A DNA stretch of 64,000 nt from Colocasia esculenta (Eukaryota > Streptophyta > Magnoliopsida > Alismatales > Araceae): positions 3,720,001-3,784,000 of the forward strand of contig CM024753.1 of assembly GCA_014218235.1 (NCBI GenBank). Reading direction: 5' to 3'. The notes under the pieces were generated by a model. It was not told where the DNA came from and did no database searches. It saw only the letters and a list, made by a program, of their open reading frames with translations. Position numbers and translations under genes: made by a program. Position 1 is the stretch's first letter. Every line of letters begins with the position of its first letter. Shown here one piece after another: positions 47,266-57,948 of the stretch.

Positions 47266-47538
47266 CAGTTCATATTTTCAGACTCAGCACTGTTTTTCAA
47301 AATCCACTTCGCCACAGTACCACAGTCCACTGGTCGGTGAGCCTCCTCTGTACACTGAAGATAAGTTGAAGAATTAGAACCTACTTCCCACTGAAATTGC
47401 ACTAAATTACAAGTGAAATTTAGAAGCCACTCACGTTCCAGAAAAAACTATATGAGCACTTGCAACTAACATCATAATTTCCACTTCCCATGACAAAATC
47501 TACTGCAAACTCACACCCAGGTGCATACACCATTTTGT
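47266..47538 (-). pseudogene. Captured ARIADNE-type (RBR) E3 ubiquitin ligase fragment, two exons
   Basis: The - strand exons 47538-47435 (APGCEFAVDFVMGSGNYDV, CKCSYSFFWN) and 47354-47266 (CTEEAHRPVDCGTVAKWILK, NSAESENMN) match the IBR region of plant ARI proteins, which transfer ubiquitin between the two RING domains. Introns keep AG/GT. In relatives the first exon ends FCWN; here it is FFWN, so a zinc-binding Cys of the IBR is lost. A short piece at about 47717-47690 (MDSEDKFHGG) resembles the ARI start, and may be exon 1 of the same captured gene. Confidence 0.75.
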
Positions 47539-47934
47539 CTGCCAGAAAAAGGAAAAAATTAAGAATTTGAAGTCATAAACAAGTGATATTGAACAATACA
47601 TCGACTATAGGTGCTGGGCCTGCTGGCTATCTCTAAGCAGTCATGAGAATAATGTAACAAATATTGCTAAAAAAATTATTAAAGCAGCACCTCCATGGAA
47701 CTTGTCCTCCGAGTCCATTGGAGCAGCTCCCCCCCCCCCGATCAGCCCCCTCCCGGAAACCCTAGATGCTCGGACGCCGGCGGCAGCCAATCGGCGCACA
47801 AAGCATGGGTGGAACTTGACGGAAACCGATCGGATCAAACCCGGAGAGGACGCCGAAATTGGCAGGAGATGGAAGAGGAGCTGGGGATTTGGAGCAAAAT
47901 GGGGGAGGAATCGCCTGCGACACCCAAACGTTTG

Positions 47935-48530
47935 TTTCCATTTCCGCTCGTCCTCATCTGGTTCCGCCTGTTCCGGCCTGCCGCCGCCTCAGACGACCGC
48001 CTCCCTGTCCTCGTCTTCTTCCATGGCAGGGGCTTTATCTTGTTCTCACCTTCCTCCAAGCTGTACGACGACGTCTGCCGCTGGTTCTGCTGCGAGGTTC
48101 CCGCCGCCGTCGTCTCGGTCAACTACCGCCTCTCCCCGGAGCACCACTGCCCCGCCGCCTACGACAACGACCTCGAAGTCCTCCGCTTTCTCGGTTCCCA
48201 TCCTGCGGATAGAGAAGGCGGCCCTCCCCTGTTGCAGGAGTTCTTCTAGGCGGCCGACCTCTCGAGCTGCTTCTTTGTCGGCGACAGCGCCGTGGCCAAC
48301 ATCGCTCACCACGTCGCCCGCCGGTGGAGCTCCGGGGAGGTCTCGCCTGTTTAGAGGCGGGTAGCCCTCGCGGGACTCGTGGCCTTCCAGCCGTTCTTCG
48401 GCGGGGAGGAGAGGGTCGACTCTGAGATCCGCCACGCGGGGGCCCCCATGGTGAACACGAAATGGACGGACTGGATGTGGAGGGCCTTCCTGCCAGAGGG
48501 GGGCTGGAGGGACCACCAGGCAGTGAGTTG
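47935..48530 (+). pseudogene. Captured carboxylesterase (CXE, HSR203J/GID1-like family) pseudogene
   Basis: The + strand reads SDDRLPVLVFFHGRGFILF, VCRWFCCEVPAAVVSVNYRL, SPEHHCPAAYDNDLEVLRFL, LSSCFFVGDSAVANIAHHVA, then GLVAFQPFFGGEER and WTDWMWRAFLPEG. This is the alpha/beta-hydrolase fold of plant CXE enzymes. Key sites are changed: the oxyanion motif HGGG is HGRG, and the nucleophile motif GDSAG is GDSAV. Two in-frame TAG stops are at 48247-48249 and 48352-48354. The Asp and His end of the catalytic triad is missing: the sequence leaves the family at a G-run (about 48556-48575). It is opposite in strand to the ARI and SKI3 fragments. Confidence 0.8.
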
Positions 48531-49249
48531 CGAGGGGGCGACGGCGGGGGCTTCGGGGGGGGGGGGGGGGGGGGGGATGGGGTGATGGGGGGAAGGAGGA
48601 GGGGGCGGAGGCCTGGCGAGCGACGGGGGTAAGGAGGTGGGGCCTTCGCAGGGGGCGGCGGGGGGAAGGAGGAACCGAGGATTTGGGGGAGAACAGGGAT
48701 TTGGCGCCGGGGGAAGGGGGGAAATATGTTGAGGATTTGGCGCCGCGGGGAGGCCCAGGAAGGCTTTAGATTTATTATTTAAAATATATATTAAATAAAT
48801 ATGTTTTTATTATTAGTATTTATAATAGTAAAATATATTATAAGTTAAATATTAACTTTCTATTATTTACATTTAATTTTTAAAATAGTAAGATCTTATA
48901 AATTATATTTAAAATATTAATTTACAAATCAAAATGATTAATATTTAATTATTTTTAGAATATTAATTTCATTGTATTAATATAAATGTAAAAAATGAAT
49001 AGTATTTAATATTCATTTATAAATAAAGTTTAAAATCTATTAATCAACCAATAAATAATGAAATATATATTATAGATTATAGATGCACATATATATAGAT
49101 ATATTTATATAGATTATATATATGGATATATAGATATAAATTATCAATATATAGATTACAAATACATAGATATATATCTATGTACGAATAGATATATATA
49201 TATACACATAGATAAATATAATATATTTATATAGATATAGATATTATAT
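48531..49249. other. G-rich then AT-rich non-coding DNA before a CACTA end
   Basis: 48540-48740 is extremely G-rich (long G-runs, GGGGAAGG patterns). 48760-49260 is AT-rich with TATATAGATATAG-type runs. No gene was seen. Confidence 0.5.
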
Positions 49250-49259
49250 ATAGATATGC

Positions 49260-49364
49260 ATAGATAGATATGTGTAGACGGTTGAAAATAGTCATCTACA
49301 AATGCTATTTTTTGTAGACGGCCACGATCTACAGTCATCTACATATATCAACTTTCTTGTAGTG
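49260..49364 (+). mobile_element. Right terminus of a second CACTA element
   Basis: The sequence ends ACTTTCTTGTAGTG at 49364; its reverse complement, CACTACAAGAAAGT, is a standard CACTA terminal repeat. Inside it, TGTAGACGG, TCATCTACA and TGTAGACGGCC repeat in both orientations, as in subterminal arrays. The right flank starts TGA. A matching left end with TGA before CACTA was not found, so the left part is lost or lies at the unclear junction near 42300. The captured genes at 42533-48530 probably belong to this element. Confidence 0.65.
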
Positions 49365-49435
49365 TGAGGTTAATTCTGGTAAGACCAATCTCTTGATTAG
49401 CAGGCTTAGAAAAGCTAGAGAGAGTCAAGACACAT

Positions 49436-49700
49436 CCTTTAGAGTCGACTCTCCTCTTCAGAGAGTCGACACTATCCTTCAGAGAGTCGACTGTACTCTT
49501 CAGAGAGTCGACAGTATCCTTCAGAGAGTCGACTCATATCTTGCAGAGAGTTGACACTACCCTTCAGACAATCGACACTACCCTTCAGAGAGTCAACACA
49601 TTCTTCCATCAGGTTGACACACCTTGTATTCAGGTCAACTTAACCCTTGCTTCCAATCAATCAGGTCGACACACTGAGTGTTTCAAGTCGACACACCTTA
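49436..49700 (+). repeat. ~22-bp repeats with AGAGAGTCGACACTATCCTT
   Basis: About ten imperfect units of CTTCAGAGAGTCGACACT(A/G), each with the palindrome GTCGAC, diverging towards 49700 into AGGTCGACACACC words. A related set of words (AGTGTCAACACTA) is at 14640-14715 in the 27-kb CACTA, near the inner end of the block shared with this region. From 49700 to 50590 no gene was recognised. Confidence 0.7.
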
Positions 49701-50589
49701 TTAATCAGAGTTCTTTCTTGGAATAACTTTTACATGAATTATGATATATTAAATTTCAGATTTACATGAAATAATTATTAAGTTACTACTTCTAAAAGTG
49801 ATTTATAATGTATTCATGGATCAACTCTTATTTGTTAGTTTGTCTCATACTTCTTGAAAATTCACTTGCAATGTTTTGAACATGGGATCTCTAGATCTTT
49901 CATGGATTTACAATGCTGGAATGAGCCAATAAAAGAGTCCTGACCTGGTCTTGGGAGGAGCACCCAAAAGTACTTGTGCCCATGGGAGTGTATTGGTCTG
50001 GTGTGGCATTGCACCTAAAAGACTTGTTAAATTTTCTAGACATCTGATTTCAGATAATGTATATGAAAAATTCTCACTTCCTAAGAACTTACCCTTATGA
50101 ACTTGTTTTACTTGACTATTCTTGTTTTTAATTTGATCCTTTACTTAATAGTACATGCCTAACATCCTTACAGTGACATTCTTACAACACATTATTCAAA
50201 GTGTTCTATTTAAGTTTGATATATTATCTCATTACCATATCAATTTTCAGTATACTTATTCATCAAGTTTGTGTACCACTATTTTAATGTCTTAATCACT
50301 TAAGCGGCGGGCAGTGTGAATTTACCTATTGGGCAATATTTAACTCATAATGTGATTACAATATTTTTTAAGGATCTAGTGAAACCAATAAGGAAGAGGG
50401 CGAGCAAGGGACTGAGGAGTAAACAAGAAGAACTACTTTTATACTTTCCTTTTTGTGTCTCTTGTTGTACAGTTACTTGGTACCTACCAAGTAAAGAACT
50501 ATAATGGTGTAATATAAGACTATTATATGTAAATATAATATCATATTTTCCTTCTACTTGCATGTTGTTCACTTAATCGAATGACATCT

Positions 50590-51770
50590 GTGTGCACCCG
50601 GGTTTTCTGCTACACTCGGGGCGTCACGTAATGGATGTTTTTACTCTCAATCTATATTTGGTCAAGATCAAACCAATGAATCTACTATCAATCAAAATCT
50701 AACTATTGGATTTTATTCAATCTAAAATTCGATCATTAGATTCACTCTCAATCTATGTATACTTGATCAGTTGGGTTTGTTACCAACCTAAAATAATATG
50801 ATCAAGATCCTTACATTAGATTTACTCCAGGTCCAAATCATAATTGCCGGATTTAAGTTTGAACAAAATGTGGCAGTTGGATTCACTATCGATATTCATT
50901 TGATCAAAGATCCGACCTTTGAATTCACTTTCGATCTATATATATCTACTTAGTTAGATTTGTTGCCAATCTATAACAATCTAATCACAATTTGCACATT
51001 GGATTTGTTATAGATCAGCATCCTGATCGTTGGATTTACGTTTGATCAGAGTTTGACAGTCGAATTCGCTCTCGATCTAAATCTGATCAAGATCTAACCA
51101 TTGAACATATTGTCAATCAAAATCCAAGTGTTGGATTTCATCATAATAAAAAATATGTCTCTCAGATTCGCTCTCAATCTAAAATCTAATCGATGAGCTA
51201 CATAATATTAAATGAGTATAATATAATATATCATCATATGAAATATAAAAGTTAAATATTATTATTTTGAATATATAATAAATATAATATAATATAATTA
51301 AGCATAATGTTTTATCATATAATTATATTCACTAAACAAATATAATACATTTACAAATATGCAAATATAATGTGTATAATATGTATATTAACTAGTCAAA
51401 AAATGTAACTTATAAATTTATATTTTATATATATTTGTCTTTGTCTTATTTTATTTTATATAATAATTATATATAATATATTTTTAAATAATTCAAATAA
51501 TTATATCTATAATATAGCTAAACTACCATAATATAAATAAAATAGGTAATAGTTAGCAACAATGGTTAATAAAAATTAAGTAAAAATAACATATAATGTA
51601 CACATATATTCAATAAAATAAAAGTGTAACTAATGAATTTGTATTTGTCTTATTTATTTTTTAAAATAATATATAAACTATATATAATAAATATAAATAA
51701 CTATATCAATAATATAACTAAACTACTAATAAACAATATAATTAATCGTTAGCAACATAGATTAGTTAAG
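50590..51770 (-). repeat. Inverted copy of the CACTA internal block 12690-13680
   Basis: On the - strand the order of words matches 12690-13680: AT-rich part first (51770 downwards), then GAGAGCGAATCTGA, GATCAAATTTAGATC-like words and TTCAAAG(T/G)TCGGATC, ending GTGACGCCC, GAGTGTAGC, GAAAACCCGGGT. Similarity extends on both sides of the LTR-like GTGACGCCC boundary, so both copies descend from one ancestor that already held that join. Confidence 0.7.
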
Positions 51771-51779
51771 TATGGAAGA

Positions 51780-52207
51780 AGATTTGTGTCTCTAAACAGC
51801 GACGGATCAACGACGGAAAATACTGTCGTTAATTAGAGGCGAACAAATTCTTTCGGTGATCAGTCGCTGATTAGCGACGGCATAGAGGTGTCGCTAGTTC
51901 GCCGCCAATCGGGGACGGATTAGCGACGAAAATTTTCCGTCGCAAAATATCGAAGCAAATTAACGACATCTCAGAGATGGGAAATTTCCGGTGCAAAGTG
52001 GACGCTGAATGGCTGCTAAAATTTGCGAGTAAATAAGTCTGTCGCAGATGCGTCGCTAATTCGCGACGAAAATATTTTCACTGCGAATTCGTACCCGATT
52101 TGCGAGGGAACGTGAGCGTAGCAAGTTTATCGCTATTCAGCGATGGATTAGTGATGAAAATTTTCCGTCGCAAAATTCTGTCGCTAATAATGATTTTTCT
52201 TGTGGTG
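51780..52207 (-). mobile_element. Terminus of a third-family CACTA (CACCACAAG end, GCGACGGA repeats)
   Basis: Ends TTTTTCTTGTGGTG at 52207, so the - strand starts CACCACAAGAAAAA, a CACTA-like terminus with one change. The interior to 51780 is an array of GCGACGGATTAGCGACG and TTTTCCGTCGC words in both orientations. Next to it on the inside is the block shared with the 27-kb CACTA, in the same relative order (terminus, subterminal array, block). The opposite end was not found. Confidence 0.65.
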
Positions 52208-52391
52208 AATGTTGTCTAAGATCGACAGTAAAACTACCTATCTTAGATGGTAAGTATTTCTTTGACACATAAAGGGTTTTAAGTAGGGATGCAAAAGGTC
52301 GAGTAACGATAGTAGATTCTCAAGATAATATATATACACACATGAATACACTAAAGCCCTCCCCCCTAGGCCCCTTGGGCTATACGTGGTA

Positions 52392-52450
52392 TGTCTAAAA
52401 TCAAATAGTGCAAATATGCCATCGTGATGACATATTTGCAAAAGGCCTTT
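52392..52450 (+). mobile_element. Left arm of a foldback/MITE-like element split by the 5.4-kb CACTA
   Basis: AATCAAATAGTGCAAATATG at about 52398-52417, then a CATCGTGATG palindrome and CATATTTGCA. The right arm (57891-57948) contains the reverse complement words TTTGCACTATTTGATTTGAG and a CACCGTGATAG segment. The element would be about 115 bp without the insertion. Confidence 0.6.
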
Positions 52451-53324
52451 AGTCACTACAAGAGAACCAACATTTAGCAACGAATATATGTCCGCGGCTG
52501 ACAATTCAAGGACAAAAGAGATATAAGGCAGCGGCTATTGTAGACCGCTGCCATACAACCGTTTTGTCCGCGGTTAGGTGTAGGCGCTGATAAAAGTGCA
52601 GCATACATCAGCGGCTAAAATTTAACCGCGGACAAATGTTGCGTTAAGGCCGCGGCTTTATTTAACTGTGGACATATATTCTTCAGCACTAAATACGAAT
52701 ATTGGTCGGATGACCGATAATGCACATTCGGTCGACTGACGTTTACACTGCTAAAATTATAATCTAAACTGGGTAGGTCGGTCGACCGATATATTATAAT
52801 CTCTCTAGAGAACTTGCTGAGTTGAGAGTTAGCCACCAGGGCCACATGGACTCCCAGTCTCAAATGTTACGGGAAATCATGGGTTATTTGCGACCTTCTC
52901 AAAATCAGCCTCCTTCTGAGTGATTCCTTAGCTGTTCTATGATGTCTACCTTTTGCTTTTCGTATCCTACTCTCGCCTCTTTGCTGTGACAAAAGGGTGC
53001 TCTTTATGTAATAGCTACAATATATCTATCATATTTTCTGCTTCATCTGGTATGTGATTGCTTGATGCACTTTATGGTATATTGCTTAATGGCAAAAATA
53101 AGGCTCAACACAAAACTACTTAGCTTAGCATGAACTTAATCTCTACCTTAGTTTAGTGATTCATATATACATATGTTATTAATTTATATTACAAATAATC
53201 AAGTATATTTGTGCTAGGTATGCATGTATATACTTGTAATATTCTCAAATATAAATATTTTATACACAAATTAAGTGAACATATCTGTCAGGCAAGAGGA
53301 TAGCGTAGGCGTTGCAAACAATAT

Positions 53325-53715
53325 ATTGCCTTGATCAGTCGACCGACCAATAGAAATCGGTCGACCTCCTGTCTCACTTCTGCCAGCCAAAATGCGCTGA
53401 GTAGATCGGTCGACCGAAAACCAGAAATCGGTCGACCGACTAACTCACTGCTGCCAGCCAAAGTGCACTGAGTAGATCGGTCGACCGAACACTAGAAATC
53501 GGTCGACCGACTAACTCACTGCTGCCAGCCAAAATGCACTGAGTAGATCGGTCGACCGAACACTAGAAATCGGTCGACCGACTAACTGCACTGAGTAGAT
53601 CGGTCGACCGAACACTAGAAATAGGTCGACCGACTTCTTCACTGCTGACAACCTAAATGCACTGAGAAGATCGGTTGACCGACCACTATATATCGGTCGA
53701 CCGACTTTCTCACTG
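53325..53715 (+). repeat. ~71-bp tandem repeats with paired CGGTCGACCG palindromes
   Basis: Five to six units of ACTGAGTAGATCGGTCGACC, then GAACACTAGAAATCGGTCGA, then CTAACTCACTGCTGCCAGCC. Each unit has two perfect 10-bp palindromes CGGTCGACCG about 25 bp apart. Single diverged copies occur earlier at 52705-52790. The spacing and symmetry look like protein-binding sites. Confidence 0.9.
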
Positions 53716-53869
53716 ATGCGTGGCAGTGCCTTTCTAGTGATTTTCAATTACATATGGCAGCGGCGGTTAGCCGCCGCCATAAATGTAAATGGTAGCGGCT
53801 TATTTTAGCCGTCGCTAAATACTAATATGGCAGCGGCTATACAGCCGCTGCCATATTTTCGCCTCTCCC

Positions 53870-55540
53870 GCCAACCAAAAACACCACTGCGCGCCATATA
53901 TATCGCTCGTTCTCTCTCTCTCTCGCTCGCTCTCTCTCTCTCTCTCTTCCTGAAGACTGGCGACGCACCGACGCCTTCCTCTCCCTCCGGCGACGCACCG
54001 ACGATGGACGACAGGCGGTGGCTCCGGCGACGCCCTCATCTTCGGCGGCTGTCCCCACCCCCTACGGTGAGCCTCCGGCGCCCCCACCCCTCCCTCCCCC
54101 GCCCCCTTCCCTCCGGCGGCCCCCTCCCCTCCGGTGGCCCCTCGCCCCCACAGTGCCCCCTTGCCCCCACCGCACCCCTCGCCCCCACTGCGCCTGCCAC
54201 CCCCCTCCCCCATCCAGCCACCACCCCCCTCCCCTCCGGTGGCCCCTACTTGATGGCTGTAATGAAATTTCTCCTCAGACATGAGGGTTGTAATGAAATG
54301 TACTTGTTCAAAGTGATCACCTACTTCAGCTCTTCTACACCAATAATCTGCTACCTGCAGATCCCAATTGTTCTTCTGTCTTGGCATTTACATCTCTTTT
54401 ATGTACAAAGCTCTTGTATGTATGTGTCCCAATTTGTTGGGGTATTAGTAGAGATGTATTACGTAGAAGAATACCCTTTTCACATGTCATGTTATCGTGC
54501 ACTGCCATGCAACCTCTGCATGATACCTTGCCAATATTGTATATTCATACTCTTATACTAGGAGAGTTTAAGATTCTTAGTATGCTTGTATTGTTCTACC
54601 ACTTTAGTTTACATTTTCTTAAATAATTAGGGTAAGTACCATGTTCAGGGTTTAAATAATTAGGGTTAGTACCATGTTCAGGGTTTAGAAATAATTAGGG
54701 TAAGTACCATGTGGCTTGGCATGGGGACTCCTTGTCTTCCTACACTCTTTTGACTCTAGCTGCAAAAGTGATGTCCTACTTGCAATGGTAAATCAAGAAG
54801 AGGGGTGAGGGGGAGGAATTGATTTCCCAAATAAAAACACTAATCATACTAAACTCAAACGATTGAAAAATCTCCCTACTTAGCACAATGGAATTTAACT
54901 CCGAATAAAACAGATCCGTAAACTCTAATCACAACTATGTGAATGGGGGAGAAAACAAGAAGCAAACTATAATGCACCGAGATTTTTAAGGTGGTTTGAT
55001 TATACACTTATACAATCCACATCCACTCCATGATGTGAGGCTTAACACGCTAACCTTGTGAAGACACTTACAAGATTACCCCACACACACATAGAAGCCA
55101 ATCTCCATGATGATACCTCTGTACCATCAGCACACACACATGATGACTGTTTCTACAACAGCTAGGACCACATTGTCCAAATCTGACACAATGTAGCTCA
55201 AATTACACAAATCAGATACTCAACCTTAAGTTCAATGTCCCCGTATTTTAGTAGACTTCAAGAGTACATTCGTTCTGTAATAACTTGATTACCAGGTTCA
55301 AGACTTGTGTTAGGTTATATGCTTTTACTGTCTTTTGATAGTAATGTCATATATCGAGCATAAAGTCTTGAATTGTGAATGTGGAATGTATATGGACATG
55401 TATGTGTGAAAATGCTCCCGGTATAGGGGAGGTGCTGTCGAATATTTTTTTGAATTGTCGGTTAATTCATATTTATTCGATACAACATAGACATCGTTTG
55501 GGTACAAGTTAGGCTGATGGGTTATTGTCAATGCAGAACT
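53870..55540. other. GC-rich segment, short repeats and unrecognised DNA inside the 5.4-kb CACTA
   Basis: A CT-rich microsatellite at about 53910-53947 precedes a C-rich segment (to 54250) that has open frames on both strands by composition only. At 54615-54712 a ~37-bp unit with AATTAGGGTAAGTACCATGT occurs three times. About 54830-55230 resembles LTR sequence of a Copia-type element (TTAAGGTGGTTTGATTATAC), uncertain. 55330-55540 is a probable transposase leader. Confidence 0.4.
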
Positions 55541-55553
55541 ATTGCATCCAAAA

Positions 55554-57197
55554 ATGACAAGACTCGATAAGAGTTGGATACAACTTAGAGATCGTTTGGA
55601 TCCTAGATATGAGAAAGGAGTAGATGAGTTTTTGGAATTTGCTTTTGATGAGCAAAGACAATGTTTTAGACATAGACAGAATTATGAGTTCATACAATGT
55701 CCGTGTCGTAACTGTGTTAATCGACTAGGGGAGTTACAGAGAGGAGATGCCCTGATGGACAACAATGGAATGTCTCCCTTGTCCGAGGCTATGGCGTCGG
55801 CCCTACTGCAGATCACTTTACTAGTCGCATGGGCGTTGTATCAAAGGTATATTGTAAGATTTGGCAAAAAGACTTTGCGAAGCTGCCTGCTGCGACTAAG
55901 GAGTTTATATTCAGAGATCTGCAGGTAATTATTATTTAAATTGAATAATATATATGCATATGCTTTTGTTATAATTCAGTGACTTTGTTTTGCAGTTGAC
56001 ATACCAGTGGGATCGCACAGACCAAATAGATAGGGAGATGCTTGCTCACATGAGCGCCATGCATCGCAGCTGGCGTAGCAAGCAAAAAAAAAGAGTAAGT
56101 TAATATACTATTTCATTTCATATGTACTTTATTTTATATACTTGTTTATATATTGACAAAAATTTTATTTTTCATGTCAGCATTTTAATGGGAAGCCTTT
56201 AGATGATGCGATTGCATCCGTCCTAGCAGGTGTTGACCCCTCTGATTGGCAAACAATGTGTGAGTTGTGGACTACTGGAGATGAGAGGGTAATATTTTAA
56301 AATGCTTAGAATATAATTGTTTATGATTATTTTGTTTCTATAAATGGAACAATAACTGTCTATTCTTGTCTTTTTAGAGGATTGTTGATCTAAATAAGCA
56401 AAATCGTGCCACTCAATCTATGTCATATAGACGGGGCAGGACTTCTCATTATCAGTTGATGAGTGATTTTGTGAGTTATGCTTTATGAATTATGTTATCC
56501 CTTTTATTCATTACTTACTTATATGTCTTTAATTTAAACAGTCTCTAATGCATGGACGTACTCCGCATCGACTTGAGGTATTCAAGATGGGTCGATGTAA
56601 AAATTTACCTGACGGCACAGAGAGTTGGGTAGATGAGGAGAGCAGGAGACGATATGTAAGAAACTTTATTTCTATTTATTTTATGTGAATGTGTTTTCAT
56701 TACAATAGTTGTATAATTAATATTTTTTTCTCTACCTTTTGTTGTAGGAGGCTATGAGTGAAATGATTGCTTCGTCTGACATTGATGTCGAGAGCCAGAC
56801 TCCCGAAGACGCCTTCATTTCAGTCATGGGAAAAGATCGACCTGAGCGTGTTCGCTGCGCAGGGAGTGGAGAGACGTTGAGGACATGGTATGGATCTACA
56901 TCTACAGGACCGTCTGCCTATTCAGAGCGAGAAAAGAAAATGCAAGAACAATTAAAAGTACAAGAAGACAAATTGAAAGCACAGACAGATAAGATGAATG
57001 AAATGCAACAACAGATTTCTCAATTGCAGAGTGTAGCCTCAAAGGTGGATGAGATGAGCGTACTCCTCTCCCAGATACAGGCGTCACAAGTACGTACCCA
57101 GCCTCCTCCAATACCTCCTCCAGTTCAGAGCGAGAGCGAGATCGAGACAGATGAGGCGGCAGATGATTTTTTAGATCATGATGTTCCTATCTCTTGA
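55554..57197 (+). pseudogene. Fused TNP2 start and TNPA/Transposase_24-like gene (deletion derivative)
   Basis: ATG at 55554 opens MTRLDKSWIQLRDRLDPRYE and IQCPCRNCVNRL, the TNP2 N-terminal transposase-associated domain. After about 55755 the sequence jumps to a TNPA-like exon ending at 55925 (KVYCKIWQKDF, ATKEFIFRDLQ) in another frame. Further exons fit GT/AG edges: 55996-56094, 56181-56288, 56378-56470, 56542-56655, 56748-57197. They carry YQWDRTDQIDREMLAHMSAM, PHRLEVFKMGRCKNLPDG and a Gln-rich coiled coil (QEQLKVQEDKLKAQTDK). The whole TNP2 core and the start of the second gene are deleted. The junction is out of frame, so no fused protein is made from this ATG. Confidence 0.8.
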
Positions 57198-57278
57198 TTT
57201 CCTCTTGTTTTATTACACATTCATATTTTCTATTGTTCTGGATATTTGTATAACAATTTGTACGCATTATATTATATG

Positions 57279-57412
57279 TGTGTGATTGAATGATCCAGCG
57301 AGCCTGGGTGGTGGCTCAATTATGTGTGATTGAATGATCCAGCGAGCCTGGGTGGTGGCTCAATTATGTGTGATTGAATGATCCAGCGAGCCTGGGTGGT
57401 GGCTCAATGATA
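57279..57412 (+). repeat. 44-bp tandem repeat, three perfect copies
   Basis: Unit GTGTGATTGAATGATCCAGC followed by GAGCCTGGGTGGTGGCTCAA and ATTAT. The copies start 44 bp apart and are identical, so the expansion is recent. It lies after the stop of the TNPA-like remnant. Confidence 0.92.
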
Positions 57413-57890
57413 ATATATGTATTTGTTGAATGATTCAGGTAGTTCACATGTGAATATAGAGTGTTGTATGTATTTAAATAATTTTTTTTCTTTTCTGATA
57501 ATATGTCAACGGCTGAATAACCGCTGCCAAAACAACATATGTCAGCGGCTATTACATGCTGACAAAATAAGACATATGGCCGCGGCCCTGAAACCGCTGA
57601 TAATAGTAAAATATATGGCCGCGACTACAAGCCGCGGCCATAACAATTATTGGCCGCGGTGGCTCTGACCGCTGCCAATAGTGGTTTTATGGCCGCGGCC
57701 TCGTTAGCCGCGGATAAATAATTATATGGCAGCGGCTACATTTAACGCGCTGACATAAGTTATGTCCGCGGGGTTTTTGGCAGCGGCTTTGACAGCGCCT
57801 GGAGAGGCGTGGACATAACCATATGTCCGCGTTTTCTAGACATTTGGCTGCGGCTCCCAACCGCTGACAAATATGCTTCTTTTTGTAGTG

Positions 57891-57948
57891 AGTGCAAATA
57901 TGCCACCGTGATAGAATCTTTGCACTATTTGATTTGAGATAAGGGTAT
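57891..57948 (+). mobile_element. Right arm of the foldback/MITE-like element
   Basis: Begins with the AGT target duplication, then GCAAATATGCCACCGTGATA and TTTGCACTATTTGATTTGAG, the inverted partner of the arm at 52392-52450. Confidence 0.6.

Larger units (their letters stand above)
52454..57890 (+). mobile_element. Non-autonomous CACTA transposon, 5437 bp
   Basis: Starts CACTACAAGAGAACC and ends CTTTTTGTAGTG, flanked by the 3-bp target duplication AGT (52451-52453, 57891-57893). Subterminal arrays of CCGCGGC and CAGCGGCT words lie at 52490-52680 and 57500-57870, with inner copies at 53755-53855. Inside are a 71-bp repeat array, a GC-rich segment, and a fused TNP2/TNPA gene remnant. Its DDE core is missing, so movement would need a transposase from a related element. 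Confidence 0.92.

Noticed and set aside
47702..48364. 220-residue + strand ORF
   Set aside because: Out-of-frame shadow of the carboxylesterase pseudogene, with Ser/Pro/Thr-rich composition from GC-rich codons.
53815..54387. Gly-rich ORF on the - strand and Pro-rich ORF on the + strand
   Set aside because: Both come from C/G-rich low-complexity DNA in the 5.4-kb CACTA; no domain and both strands open.
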